A stretch of 64,000 bases of DNA. Source: Phragmites australis. Taxonomy: Eukaryota > Streptophyta > Magnoliopsida > Poales > Poaceae. Where the stretch lies: contig NC_084931.1 of the NCBI RefSeq assembly GCF_958298935.1, forward strand, positions 21,851,334 to 21,915,333, read 5' to 3'. The position numbers were made by a program, and so were the translations under genes. Below are positions 48,401 to 60,665 of the stretch, piece by piece; positions within the stretch are counted from its first letter, which is position 1; each line of letters starts with the position of its first letter. The notes under the pieces are model-generated. The model was not told the origin of the DNA. It saw nothing but the letters and a program-made list of their open reading frames with translations, and made no database searches.

Positions 48401-49129
48401 CTTGTTACTGCTGGCTGCTGCACCAACGGAGCGGTGCATGCATGGCTCGATTCATGGCGCCTGAATTCTTCCACGCATTCACGCCACCACTGCCGTCATC
48501 ACTTGTCACTCTTGCACTCACTCCATCGCCGATTCGCCTTCCCCTCGATCTCCTCACAACGGTCACACGGCATGTACAGTAGCATAACCACCGCCGGCGT
48601 CACGAGCCACGACTCACGTACGGCTGATCGGCGGCATCGGTATGTCCAAAAGTGAATTCCTCGGCGGGGTAGGATCAGAGATCACCCGTCCGGGCTTGTG
48701 CAAATCCGCAGCGCATCGATCGCGCAGGCGCCGCGGCACGGAAATTATTTGCGGCCTGCCGCTGCTGGTGACGGACCCACGCTCGCCGAGAGCAATAAAC
48801 CGACAACGGCGTCCGCCGTAAGCTGCACACGGAGCGGTTGGTGCCTGCCTGCCGTCTGCGCCGAATTCATTTCACCGCGTGCAGTAATGGAGTGGAGCGA
48901 AACTGAACCGAAGCAGAAAAGGTTCGACGCGTTTGCATCTTTTGTTTGAATCTTAGCTATAGCATAGTTATAAATTTATTGTTTATATTTGTGTTTTTAT
49001 GCGTAAATGTTCAGCTACAGTACGATTGTAACTTTTTTATATAATATTTTTTCAGATCTGCACAATACGTTTAATTTTAGTTAGACAAATTAAGTAAGAA
49101 AAGATATTATCTAGCAGCTCTAATAACAA
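45471..49129. other. No supported gene; includes two GC-rich blocks
   Basis: 46900-47560 and 48330-48950 are GC-rich. The longest open frame (46930-47544 plus, 204 codons) is rich in Arg, Pro and Thr and shows no domain; competing frames overlap it. A MITE-end-like phrase (GGGCAAGTACATTG, 46262) has no partner. The blocks may be remnants of gene promoters or first exons. Confidence 0.45.
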
Positions 49130-49465
49130 AGTTCAGTCATTAATGACGGATTATATATGACTTATCATTATTAATAGGTTGTAACATCACCTATCACTTA
49201 TTACTGACCCAGAGAAAGCTATCATTGATGACAAGTCATAACTGATGGGTTGTAACGTGATATGTCACTGATGATTAGCTTAGGACGATCCATCACTGAT
49301 GAGTTAGTCATTAGTAACGGGTCACAATTTTACCCATCATTAATATCATTAGTGACGGGTAACTTTATGACATATTACTGATGACCTATCATAAGTAATA
49401 GGTCATAGTTTGGTTTCGACCCGAGGCTACATAAGTGACGAGTATGTTACATTTTTCACGTAGTG
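49130..49465. mobile_element. Terminal part of a CACTA element
   Basis: The segment ends TTTTTCACGTAGTG at 49465, the inverted form of CACTACGTGAAAAA. The 330 bp before it are packed with subterminal motifs in both orientations, such as TAGTGACGGGT, ACTGATGGGT and TAATAGGT. No other end was found to the left, so this looks like a truncated copy. Confidence 0.75.
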
Positions 49466-49502
49466 AGTCCTGTTCAAATGGGCAGTGCCTACTAGGCCAG
49501 TC

Positions 49503-50912
49503 TGAGTGAAAGTGCATCTAGGCCATCTATGTGAGTTTTGGCTAATTGATGACAAACGATTAAGAGACTAATAATTTTACTGAGATTATGAGCAAGTTTA
49601 AGTCCTTTTTGGAGAAGTTAAACAACATTGGCGTTCCAAAAAAAGAATACAGAAACGACATGTAGTTACTCAATAGGCTTTAATTCCTTTTATTATTGAA
49701 ATTGAGTTTAGAAATACCGTATTATTAAGAGGGATGTGTAATTATAGTCTTAATGATGTCTCAGTGCTCAACGTATCCTTTTAGATAAAAAATTGAGAGA
49801 CACGATCACCCACAGACACCGGGAAAATGGGAAGTGTTGTCTGAATCTGGAGTCTCCGGGTTAGCCTAAACACTTTGGATTCTGGTGCCTTACCCGGTGT
49901 CTCCGGGTAGAGCTCCGGGACGGGACTCTCGGTTTGGATTTATTTTTTATCCCAGAGTCTCCGGGTTAGTCCGGATACTCAGGTTTCTGGAGCATTCAAA
50001 CCCTCCGGGCAGGCTCCGGACTGTGCTTTCGGCTGAGTGCTAAGTGTTACCCGGAGTCTCCGAGTAAACCCGGATACTCCGGGTCAGTTCAAAAAGCACA
50101 GTAACAACTATTTTTTAAGAGGGTGGGTGTAAATACCCCTTCACCTCTCTCTTCATTTGCTGCTGAACAACTCGTGGACAAAATCATTCATTGTCATTCA
50201 ATAGTCCTCCTAACTTCTCTAGAGCTTTGATTCTTGCAAGATTTGGAGATTAGGGTTGGGAGAGTGAGATTAAGTGCTAGAGAGCTTAAATCTCATACTT
50301 GAGCACTTGAGTTCATCACAAAGCCTTTGATTTTCAATCTTTACTCTTGGACCTTTGAGCTCCTAGATGGTTGGTGTCGCCTGAAGAGCACCCAAGCTTG
50401 TAGAGTGCCCCTGAAAGTTTGTATTACCCATCGATTTGAGTAAGCAACTCTAGCTCAATCTTTGTGGTCGCTTGGGTGAGAAAAGGGTTTAAAGAAACCC
50501 GACTCTTTATGAGCTCCTCAATGGAGGCGTAGACACTTCTTTGTGGAGTGGCCGAACTTCGGGAACAAATATGTATCTCATTTACTTTCTTGCATTTTCG
50601 CTGTACTAGTTGAATTTGAGCGATTTGCTCCGATCTACCTGCTCGTGAGTTTGTGGCTGCAGGTTATTGGTGAAAAGATATTTAGGCATCTCTTAGAAAC
50701 TGTGGTAACTCATAGAGCAATCTAGACTTGCTTAAGTTTTCTTTGAGTTTGAAGTTTCTATATAGGCCGGATAATCCAGGTGAACTCGAAGACTCCGGAC
50801 CTCGGACTATCCGGATTGAACCGGTGTATCCGGGTACTATTTAATCCGCTGCGAAGTTTTTAATTATCAAGAATCATCTATTCACCCCTCTAGGCGACAT
50901 CAAGTACCTTCA
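49503..50912 (+). mobile_element. Solo LTR of a SIRE/Maximus-like copia element
   Basis: It starts TGAGTGAAAGTGCATCTAGG, with GGCTAATTGATGACAAACG soon after, and ends with TTCACCCCTCTAGGCGAC...CCTTCA, both familiar from LTRs of this lineage. No primer site or gag follows and no PPT precedes. Within it, motifs such as CCCGGAGTCTCCGGGT and CGGATACTCCGGGT recur (49850-50090 and again near 50800), like the short repeats in the copia LTRs at 10593 and 17210. The borders are approximate because no clean target duplication was found. Confidence 0.65.
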
Positions 50913-50929
50913 CCAAGGCACGCCACTGT

Positions 50930-51310
50930 TGGCATGGCCCAGGCACGGCACGGCACAACCCAAGATGAGACGTGTCGAGCCGACACAGCACGAGGAGGCC
51001 GGCCATGCCTAGTTCGTGTGCGTGGCACAATGTGTAGGCATAGGCACGGCCCAGGCACGGGCATGGCCCGCACTGCCCTGGCTACCCCTCACCCGGCCAC
51101 CTTGCCTCGCCAGGTCGGGTCGCTACCACCCCACCGCCCCGCCTGGCATGGCTCGTTGTGCCGCAATTGTGCCCGGGGCGGCCCTTCACGACACTGTGCT
51201 TCACGTGCCGTACCATGAGCCGAGAGCGCGGGACACGAGCTAGCATAACATGACCCATTAGACTCACTGGACCTGTCAGGCCATGTTGGGCCATGTCGGG
51301 CTAGCCCGGC
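50930..51310. repeat. GGCACGGC-rich low-complexity segment
   Basis: The words GGCACGG, GGCATGGCCC and GGCCATG recur in clusters. Open frames on both strands here are by-products. It may be part of a transposon end, but no borders are visible. Confidence 0.5.
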
Positions 51311-51526
51311 AGACCCATTTGGATAGCACTAAACTGAAGCACTGCAATAGAGCTTTGCAACGCCAGGCTTTAGCTCCTCGCAGTAATAATTTATGTCCCT
51401 GATTGCACCAGCGGTAGCGTTACGTGCGGATCCTAGCTAATCAGGAGCCTAGTCATCACGACATGTCGTGCGATTTCCCGAGTTCGAATGCTCGGCCGGC
51501 CTACTATGGACGATGACGAACGTTAA

Positions 51527-52342
51527 GAGTGTGTTTGGTTGGATGAATGAGAGATGATCATCTCACTTTTTAGGGTGTTTTGGATGGATGAATGGGTGGA
51601 TGGGAAAAGGGAACATATCTTGAAGTGCTGGATGGGGAGATCCAGACAAAACAACCAGACGAAGCCATCTAGCCCCCCCCCCCTTCGCGTCTATACGTCG
51701 TTCGTGCTCGTGCTATTTTTTAATTTAATTCTCGATTTTATTTGAGAGTATAAGAGTGGTTCAAAAATTATAAACATTTTTATGAGTAAACTAGAACTCA
51801 CTAGTAACCCATTTTAATTGGTTTGATCTAAAAATCCTAAGCCAATATTTAAGTAAAATTCTCCAAAGAATCCGACTTTTGTAACTTTTAGCAATTTTTA
51901 ACGCCTCAAATAAATTCCTAAATTTCAGGAAAAATTCACTAATATTCTTCTCATGTGATTTACTAATTTATAAAAATATTTCTAACCCTAGGTTATTTGG
52001 TGAAAAAGTGAGTTACTTTGTAATGCTTTATTTATATGCATTTTTATCATTTCATGTGATATTCTCTTTTCAGTTTAATTGAATTCAAACATGCACAAAT
52101 TTATCCAAATGCTGCACAATCAAGGGATAAGTTCACCAAAAGATTATCATAGCCAACTCAGCTCATCTAATTCATCCAACTAAATAGAAAACTGACTCAT
52201 CATATCCATTCTAATGCCACCAATCCAATAGAAAATTAGCTCATCCCATCCATACTAACTAAACAGAAAATTGAATCATCACATTCTAAAAAATAGGGAT
52301 GGCCCTATCTTATGCAACCTTTTTCTCCAACCAAACGCGCCC
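51527..52342. mobile_element. Tourist-like (PIF/Harbinger) non-autonomous element
   Basis: TAA flanks both sides (51524-51526 and 52343-52345). The left end reads GAGTGTGTTTGGTTGGA and the right end, on the other strand, GGGCGCGTTTGGTTGGA. It is 816 bp with no transposase. Words like GGATGAATG on the left and CATCCATAC on the right extend the subterminal complementarity. Confidence 0.8.
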
Positions 52343-52381
52343 TAAATGATCGAGTTTGTGCCCGGTGCCGGTAGTGTAACA

Positions 52382-52830
52382 CACTACGTGAAAAAAGATT
52401 AAGGATGACGGATCATAATGGACATAGGTGACGGGTGGTGATTGTGACTTACCCGTCACCTATGAGTGTCTCCTATGTTTTTAGGAGTAAAACATAAGTG
52501 ACGGGTAACCTCTTCACCCGTCACTTATGTTAGAACATAAGCGACGAGTAACTGAGTTCCGTCACTTATGTCTTTCACCCATGTGCTAGGGAGAAAACAT
52601 AAGTGACGAGTAATCTCTTCACCCGTCACTTACGTTCTAATATAAGTGACGGGTAACTAAAATACCCGTCACTTATGTCTTTCACCTATGTGTTGGGGAG
52701 AAGTCATAAGTGACGAGTAACTTTGTTACCAATCACTTATGTGTTCATATAAGTAATGAATGACTTACGTATAACATAAGTGATGGGTAACAAAGATACT
52801 CATCACTTATGTGTATTTTACCCTACATGA
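52382..52830. repeat. CACTA terminus and subterminal repeats
   Basis: At least eight copies of CATAAGTGACGGGTAA and its reverse complement TTACCCGTCACTTATG alternate here, many as head-to-head pairs that could form hairpins. In CACTA elements such subterminal repeats bind the TnpA-type protein. Confidence 0.85.
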
Positions 52831-53034
52831 TTTTATTGTTTACTGGCTGCGTCCTGGAGAATAGCCAGGATTTGGCAGTCGTCTTCTCTCTGCAAACAAC
52901 AACAACGCATCCAAATCCATATCGACAAACACACTTATATAAAAACTTACTTCATCACAAAATCACAAAGGTTACAAAGTTTCCATCAATTTGTTATTGA
53001 ATCATAAATATTACACAGTTCCAATCAACTTATA

Positions 53035-55930
53035 TTATATAAGATCTCTAGGGTTTCTATAGTGTAACTCGCCATGTGGGTTGATGACTTCAGATATCAT
53101 GAACTTGACGATCCGTTGTCGAATCCTCGGGAGTGCACCATCGTCGAGAAAACAAGCTAAAAATCCTGCATAATTTGACATGTAACTAATGTCATATTAT
53201 CATAGAATTAAACTAATTACTGAAATTAGTATAGAATAATCTTGTATTGAACTTACATCAGGGGATTTGATATCCTTTGCTCTGATCATGAGGAGCATGT
53301 TCCACACAACATAGAATACATAGGTGTTGCCCGGTGGTTGGTGGTGGCACTGTGGAAAAGAAAATTAACGTTTAAATCAAAAGGGAAAAAGCTCGAAGGT
53401 ATATATGTTTTGTAGCACTTACCATGAACCCGGTCTTGTGTGTCAGTCTACGACTGTCAGTCGCATTGTAGTCAGGATCAGCTTGAAGTTACTTGTCAAA
53501 AGCCTTGCATAAAGAGGAATCAATTAGGGAATATTTGAATGTTAGAAAAGTTAAATATGTAAACTAAGCCAGGCAGAACTAACGCACCGAGGAGTCCTTT
53601 TACAACACTATAATCATGATCTCTAGGTTTGCCTTTTGGTCCTACTAGTCTTGATGAGTCGAGGTACCACACCAAGTTCTACTTGAGGCAAATGACCAGT
53701 AAGATCCAATGATCACCGGTGTTGTGGGTGCCCAATAGATAGTCAATTTTGAAATAATGTTGCATTGCTTTGGCCGTATAGTCCATAGCATAGTCGGGAT
53801 GAAGTTGGATAATCGAGACTGTAAGGGCCTCAGGGTCAAGAAATTTGATGGCTCATTGTTCTTCCTTGTTTCTTTGATCAAGTGCCCACAGATAAGAATA
53901 TAGTTAGATTTAAGAAATAGTGGTATTAATTAATGAATGTCTATTTTAAGGACTTACAATGTGAAGATCCATAATAACGATACGTCCATGGCATCAAGGT
54001 TGAAGAGGTTGTATAAGTCATTGAAACCCACAACGAAGTAACTGTCATCTTTTAAAAAGTGTCGTCATTTGTATTGTATGACTATGACTTAAGCATTGGT
54101 GTCTCTAGAAGTCTGTATGTAGTTATTATGCAGGTCGACACATGCTTGTCCCGCTCTTGTTAGGTCATCTACCGTCAGCAAGGGCTTCCCATATTTTAAT
54201 TTTGTGTGGGCACTAGTCCACACTGCTCCAATATCTGTGGACTTATTTGTCGGTATAATGGCCTTCGACCTTTTTGGCATGTGCTTCTTAGAGCCTTTCT
54301 TCTTGGCCTCCTTTTCCTTCTTCTTTGGGCTCTTTGGGGGAAATGATATTAGAGCTGGAAGCGAGGCTGCTGGATGTAGAGGAGAAGGTGGTGAAGTCGA
54401 CTTGTTTGGAGAAGGAGAAGGTAGTGAATTTGCCTTCTCTGGAAGTGAGGGGCACAGTGGTGGTGCACTAGAAGCTTGTCCAGATTGGGATGCACTGGAG
54501 ACCATGATATCGCCTCTCTTTCACTGGATTATTTACCAAAGAGCTTCACCTAGAGTGTGACTTCCTCATTGACGAGGAGCTCTAACACGTGATCGGTGAC
54601 ATTGCTATGTACCATGTCTACCATAACCACGGTATAGCCAACATGTATCGGGATCGTATATAAGATACAAACGTCTGGAAGCACCTGACCCCTTATAACC
54701 TCGATGAGATACCCGCCAGGTCTGATTACAAGGTTGCAGGGTATGGGCCCTTCTAGCAGGTCAATAGTATCTGGTTCAGTCATAGCAGTAGCTACTTGTT
54801 GATCGATCTCCTTGGAGGTGCAACTACTCTTCACCGCAGTTTCGGGGCTAACTTCTGCTAGGATTGGTAATCTCTATTCTCTGTGCTGCAAGTGTTTGCA
54901 TGATGTTTATGTAAACTTTTCAAGTGATGTCCTGTGTTAATGCATCCATGTCAACTGCACCTGACCTATTTCTCTTCTTGTGCATTCTAAGGTCTTTGAG
55001 AAAGTCGTATTTCTAGCCCGGGTAACTTGATGTACCTCTCACTCGACCTGGGTGCTCCAGGTTTCCCAGCGCCGCTAAGAGAACATCATGTTCACTGACC
55101 CCGGTGAAAGAACCTTGGCTACCTTTGACTGCCTTTTCTTTTACTTTTTCTGCAACAAACTGGGTTTCACTATTTCTAAATGTGATTTCTCCGCTTTCAG
55201 ATAACTCACCTCTTGCACACAAATATGACTGCAATCCCGGGAATTACAACCAAGGATTCTCGCGATCTTCTTTGGCTAACTTTTCATCATCTACCTAACA
55301 TTTCACCCTTTTCCCCATGTAACCGGTTAAGCCGATCATGTGGTTGTGCTTGTTCCTAGCCCGAAGCTGCTTCTTCTCCTTACTCTCCTTTTTGAACTGC
55401 TCTGAGTTATTCATCTGCACAAAATCATCCCAATCTTCCTATTTCAAGTGCTTGTAACTCTTGAAGGGTACCACCCCTTTAGCTAAGAACCGATTAACAA
55501 GCTTGTTCTTAAATCTTTGGTGAAGTTTCGCGATTGCTTTCACTACTTCATTGAACGCGGCAATCATTTGATGCTCACTTATGTTTCAGGGTACTCCAGA
55601 TACTCCTTGATGATATTATCGAACAAGTCCCTCTTAGCTTCATCATTGAGATCATCGAATTTAGTTATTATTGGCACCCTCTCCCGAGCATGAGCCATAC
55701 GACCCTCCGATATCTATTCAAGTCATTTTCATTCGTAGGCAGCCGTCAACATCGATTCCCATGACGGTAATCTTATTCGTCGGCCACTGTGTTTGTGACC
55801 TTGGCTTTCGGCCTCGTGCACCATTACCCGTTGTCTGGCTTAGAAAGTGCGCTTCCTCCATCTGGAGAGAAAACAAGGGGAGTTGACGTAAACAAAAAAT
55901 ATTCCTACTTTTAAGAAGTATAAAATGCAT
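53035..55930 (-). pseudogene. CACTA-encoded Ulp1-like (C48) protease gene, decayed
   Basis: Read from right to left: an N-terminal piece WPTNKITVMGIDVDGC (55718-55930), a conserved piece CNLVIRPGGYLIEVIRGQ and GYTVVMVDMVHSN (54550-54834), a Pro/Ser/Lys-rich linker and LLTVDDLTRAGQACVDLH (54089-54505), then the protease core. The core shows HYFKIDYLLGTHNTGDHWILLVI (His), a stop, and WYLDSSR (Asp) near 53650-53760. Downstream, QPPGNTYVFYV (about 53300-53340) has Tyr where the catalytic Cys is expected (PPGNTCG...). The C-terminal RIRQRIVKFMISEVINPHGELHY ends with TAA at 53035. Frameshifts and stops separate the blocks, so no working product is possible. The role of these proteases in CACTA elements is unknown. 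Confidence 0.75.
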
Positions 55931-57761
55931 TGAATCATATCAATACCTCTTCGGCGGGATTGTATTCTTCACTACTTGCCCGACATTTGCTCTCCCGCTT
56001 GTATGGAACAGGGCTTGGGCTGTGATACTGTCTTTCACTGCTACTGTAGGAGGATGACAGGTGTGGGCTTGAGCTCCTATCTGCCCCATCTTATACCGGG
56101 GCGGCATCTAGTATTAGCATTCTCTGTGCTTGTGGTTTCTGAGGGATGACAGTTCTCTTCTGACCCATGAAAATCAAGTGTAGTATATTCTATTCTCAAT
56201 AGAGGAAAGAAAAGGAATCAATGTTAAGAATAGAGTACCATCAGTTTAACTACAAGAGCTATAGAAAGGCAGCTAATTTCGACAATTTCGTCTATGGAGA
56301 ACAACTATAAAACCCAGACACCGCAAAAGCCTGAAATGTTACTGCATAATGGTCATTCCAGAAATCGAATAACAGCAAACTATCTTCAGTTTTACAAACT
56401 TCCTGTTCCACATTTTGCAAACAAAAAAAAAACAATCCAAGTAGTGTAGAAGATCTTCTCCTTAGGCGGTTCTAGATGATCTTATCCGTCTAGCATTTCT
56501 CCATCATGCAGTTCTGCTTCTATGTGTGATCATTGGCATGACGGGAGCTGCTCCTGTATGTACGCACCATTTTCTTGTGGGCAACCATTGAATCGTGTCC
56601 TATGCAGAACCAAGGGTGGTTTTCACCTCATGATGTGGCTGTGTGGGTGCCTGGAAGGCATCCCTTTAATGCTAATTAAATAGACTTAAAATATCCTCAT
56701 AATTTCATTAATTTCAATCTAAAAAATGCATATGAAAAATCACACAGTAGCTATATATTACCCATATGAGTAATAGATATATGAAACAAAAAATTGAAAA
56801 ACATAGATATGAACTAGATCGTCTAATATAAACATTCAGATGGATCTAAAATCTGGTCTACACATTTTACATGAATGTACAAAGAGTAGATTGCAATATA
56901 TTTCTTAAATTAGAGTTTAAAATTGGACCTCTAGCTCTAGAAATATGCATCTCCATAAATATTCAAACTTTCAAAATCTAGAGCATATTAACAAATGAAA
57001 CAAGCAATCAAATCAATAGTAGAACAAATTACTAAACTTGGACCACCAAAAGGAAATGGATGGACAAGATGTGTCCCAAATTTGAAGCCTCCAAGCACGA
57101 AATGGTCTGCCAAATTTGAGCTCCTCTACTTAGCTAGGCCTTGAGGAGAAAGCCGAAGGCAATATATGCTACGGTGTATCACTATCAGTTGATAACTCAA
57201 GCTGGCAGTGGTATCCTCATTATCACTGTCTGTTCATATTATGAACCGATAGTGATGTATCGTTGCTTCACTGATGGTTTAAGCCCTCGATGATTGTTTG
57301 GTCATAGGAGGTTATGAACAGGCGGTGAAACTTTATCACTACCGATTTAAGTCGAACCAGTAGTGATAGCCAGTCATGGATTATGGTTTTTGTGGTACTG
57401 GTAATTCAATTTTTTAAGGTATTTTCAGAAGAATTTCTTGTTCATCTAATGGCTTGTCAATTTCTTTTATGGGTGTCTTGGAGCAAAGCAAATGGAGTAG
57501 CATTGTTCATTTGTTTTGGCTAGACCAAAGCAGTCGCTGGCTGCAAGCTTTAACGAAAGTGAAGTATAGTGCTCGCTAGTATTTGGACCTTGGACCTTCT
57601 TTTTGTCGGTCTCAAGGGTCAGGACTCGGATACTACATGGAAATGCACACTCGCATTGTGATAAAAGTGTGTTGTACCATGAACCTCATGCATAAGGAAT
57701 ATGGAACGTGTAACGTAACCTCGCAAAGGAGCTGTGTCATTTCTCAACCATCGGATCCGAT
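55931..57761. other. CACTA interior without recognised genes
   Basis: Mostly AT-rich. 57165-57420 holds another set of subterminal-type motifs (GAACCGATAGTGAT, ATCACTACCGA) belonging to a different CACTA family, without a terminus nearby. 57580-57761 is the left flank of the nested element. Confidence 0.5.
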
Positions 57762-59802
57762 CACTACAACAAATTCGATGTTACATGACAAAGCCAATAC
57801 ATCATGGGAGGTAGCATTTTTGTCATGAAAACTTATCTATGACGAAAAATCAACGCCGCGAGGGTTGTCATAAATAGTGCACCATATAATGTATCTTGTG
57901 ATGAAATTTGTTTGTATCGTCACAAACCTAGCACCTAGTTGCCTACCTGGGCAACCCATTATCTGTGATGAAATTCAATTGTCATTGATAAGCACCATTC
58001 AGTGACGTGAGTTGCTAGCTTACCACTTGATATTTATGATGAAATATATTGTCATAAGAGGCATGAAAATATAATATTTCATATTCCATTTGTACAGTGA
58101 AATTAAACTATATTTAAAAGGCATCATGTAGAAGCTTCAATATGACAAATTCCAATTTATTATACTCATTCACAAAAGAAATATTTGTACATCTATTGAC
58201 ATCCATACAAAATTTATAGCATCTATACACTTCCATAAATCTATTTACATCCATACAAAATTTACAGCATCTATACCAATCCGAATGGCTCTTGCAATGT
58301 GGATTGTGAAGTTAGACTCAAAGTGATAAGAGAATGAACACTGAGATATGTGGCTAAGACAATACAAATCATGTTTCTAAGAATGGTATTCAATTCACTT
58401 GTGCATACAACAAGACAGATTATCATCAATATACCGAGTGATGAAACAGACAGCTGCAACCTAGTACTTAACAATTGTAATAATGGACAAGAAAAAAGTA
58501 GCATAAAAAGAATGTCAACATGGAGGCCTAATTGTTACCCAGTCTGCATTTAGATCGATAGTCTGCAAATCCTAATAAGAGCAAGGTAAAAAATTCAGTC
58601 TGCATAAGTTTGTGAAGATATTGGCACTTCTAAGAAATTAAATATAATGACGTCTGATTCAATTTATATAGACTTGCTCTCAGTAGTAAAGCAAATGTCT
58701 GAGAGGTACTGTGTCTGCAAAGGCTCAATTCACATGACGTCTAAGATACTAGTAGCATAATAAAACATGCTACCTCTAATACTAATTCAATGTCTCAAAA
58801 TTCTCAATTTGAATCACTAACACATGGGCGTAGTAAATATTTGTAGTGAGCTTTTAAAGAATAACACAGAAATAGCCAATCTGTGATTTTTTTTCAATAC
58901 CCTGAATGAATCGTAACCTCACCAAACTGAAACAATTGGAATACATCTGAAGGGGGATAGTCACTGGTCGGTGAGGATGATTCTACAGTAGGAGGGGATG
59001 GGGACGAGGGAGTGGAGCATCAGCCATCGAGGAAGAAGAACATGAGCAATACCACAATGAGGAATTCCACCCCGATGGCGAGGGCACGATGGACCATGAA
59101 CCCTACCTGTCGTTGGCTACCCTTCCTAGATCCTCACCTCCACATATTGGAATTAAATAAAGGGATTTAACAGATATGAATAGGAATTGAAGGAAGAACA
59201 GAGAAATTAGAGAAGGGATTCAACTTGCGACCTGGCCAGAAGAGGAAGGAGCAGTATAATAGTTGAAGAAGGGGAAGTAGAGGTACTTGTGGGAACCGTG
59301 ACGCTAGGCAGTGCTAATTGATGTGCTCTAGAGGACAGCGTGATGATGGCCATCGGCGAGTAAGGTTGATCTCGCGGTAGCTAGGGTGGGGGGGGAGGTG
59401 CGGAGAAGAAGGTGGTAGGTGAGAGAGCGCTGGCCTAAACTTGACTCTTGACCATGGCAGATGCTATGGATATAAGCTACTTAGCTCTCGCTCTTTTTTT
59501 TCACAGGATAAAAAAAATTGAATTCAAGTCTGCCAATTTTTTTTGTATGACAAAATATTTGGTATATGAAAATCTTTCATGATACAACTAAAGAATCATC
59601 ATAGTTTATATATTTCTAATGACAAAACCCATTTGTATTTATGACGATTATTCCTCAAACATCGCAAAAGTTATTGTCCATTTTACCCGCCCATAGCATT
59701 TCTGATGAAATCGTTGAGTCATCATAAATAATTCACTATTTGTGACGTTTCTACACTACGTCACTAGGTTTTTTGTCATAAAAGTTGACATTAGTTGTAG
59801 TG
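57762..59802. mobile_element. Nested non-autonomous CACTA element, 2.0 kb
   Basis: The left end is CACTACAACAAATTCGATGT; the right end on the other strand is CACTACAACTAATGTCAACT. The 3-bp duplication GAT is present on both sides (57759-57761 and 59803-59805). Subterminal motifs (TTGTCATAAATAG, TGATGAAATT and TTTATGACAA forms) crowd the first and last 300 bp. No transposase is encoded. The middle (58950-59450) is GC-richer and could be captured host sequence, but I recognise nothing in it. Confidence 0.9.
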
Positions 59803-59805
59803 GAT

Positions 59806-60665
59806 TAGGGTGAGGAACCTCACCTAGGCAACAATAGATAGCACGATAATGTTTCTCGAGATTCTCCTCCTCTTTCTTCTCCTCCTCCTTCCCTTCTTCC
59901 CTTCTTACTTTTTCTTTCTTTCCTCTCCCTTCTTGATCGAGCTGTGTCGGGGATGAGGAGGCCAGGCGATGCATAGGGAGGCCAGATGGTGTTGGGAATG
60001 ATGAGGTCGGGCGGTGTGTGGGGAGGCCGAGCGGCGCGTGGGGAGGCCCAGCGGCACGGTGGGGAGGCCAAGCAGCGTGTCGAGGATGAGGAGGCCGGGC
60101 GGCGTGTGGGGAGGTTAGGCAGCATTGGGGATGAGGAGGCCGGGCCATGTCGGGGACGAGAAAGCCGGGTGGCGCATGGGGAGACCAGGCGATGCGGTGG
60201 AGAAGAGCAGCAGTGAACCCTAGCAAGTGGTGAAATACGGGAAATGACTAAGGCAAAATGAGACAGAGGAGGACGCGTAGGGACTTCATATATATACATA
60301 TATGGTCACAGGTGACGGGTTTAGAATTTCACATGACACCTATTATAAATCACAGGTGACAGATTATAATCTTAACATGTACCTATGACTTATAATAGGT
60401 GACATATGAATATTATAGGTGACAGGTGAAATTCTTAACCCGTCACCTTTTACTTATGCCCTATCACTTTGATAGAAATCTTCCAAGTTCAAATTCATAA
60501 ATTGTTTTGTCGAAGCAAACACTTAATATTACAAATTTAACATTAATATTAAAAATTCAAATAACTTGAAACCTAAAATACAAATTTTACATAATAATAT
60601 TACAAACTTAATGTATAAATTCAAAATTGACATTAATATTAAAAATCTGACATTCAAATTCAAAT
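59806..60665. other. GC-rich degenerate repeat and subterminal-type motifs, no gene
   Basis: 59940-60220 repeats the phrase GAGGCCGGGCGGCGTGTGGGGAGG in degenerate form, giving Pro/His/Ala-rich open frames on the minus strand that are not credible proteins. 60300-60470 has several copies of ATAGGTGACAGGT and ACCCGTCACC, the same motif family as at 52382-52830. Confidence 0.65.

Noticed and set aside
51390..51500. SINE with B box GAGTTCGAATGCTC
   Set aside because: No convincing A box, tail or target duplication; one short match is not enough.
49466..52381. Segment between CACTA ends as a single mobile unit
   Set aside because: The ends point outward and the flanking 3-bp sequences (AGT and ACA) do not match, so no direct evidence of co-mobilisation.
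59756..60299. 156-159 codon minus-strand frames rich in Pro, His and Ala
   Set aside because: They come from a degenerate GC-rich short repeat; two overlapping frames look equally 'good'.
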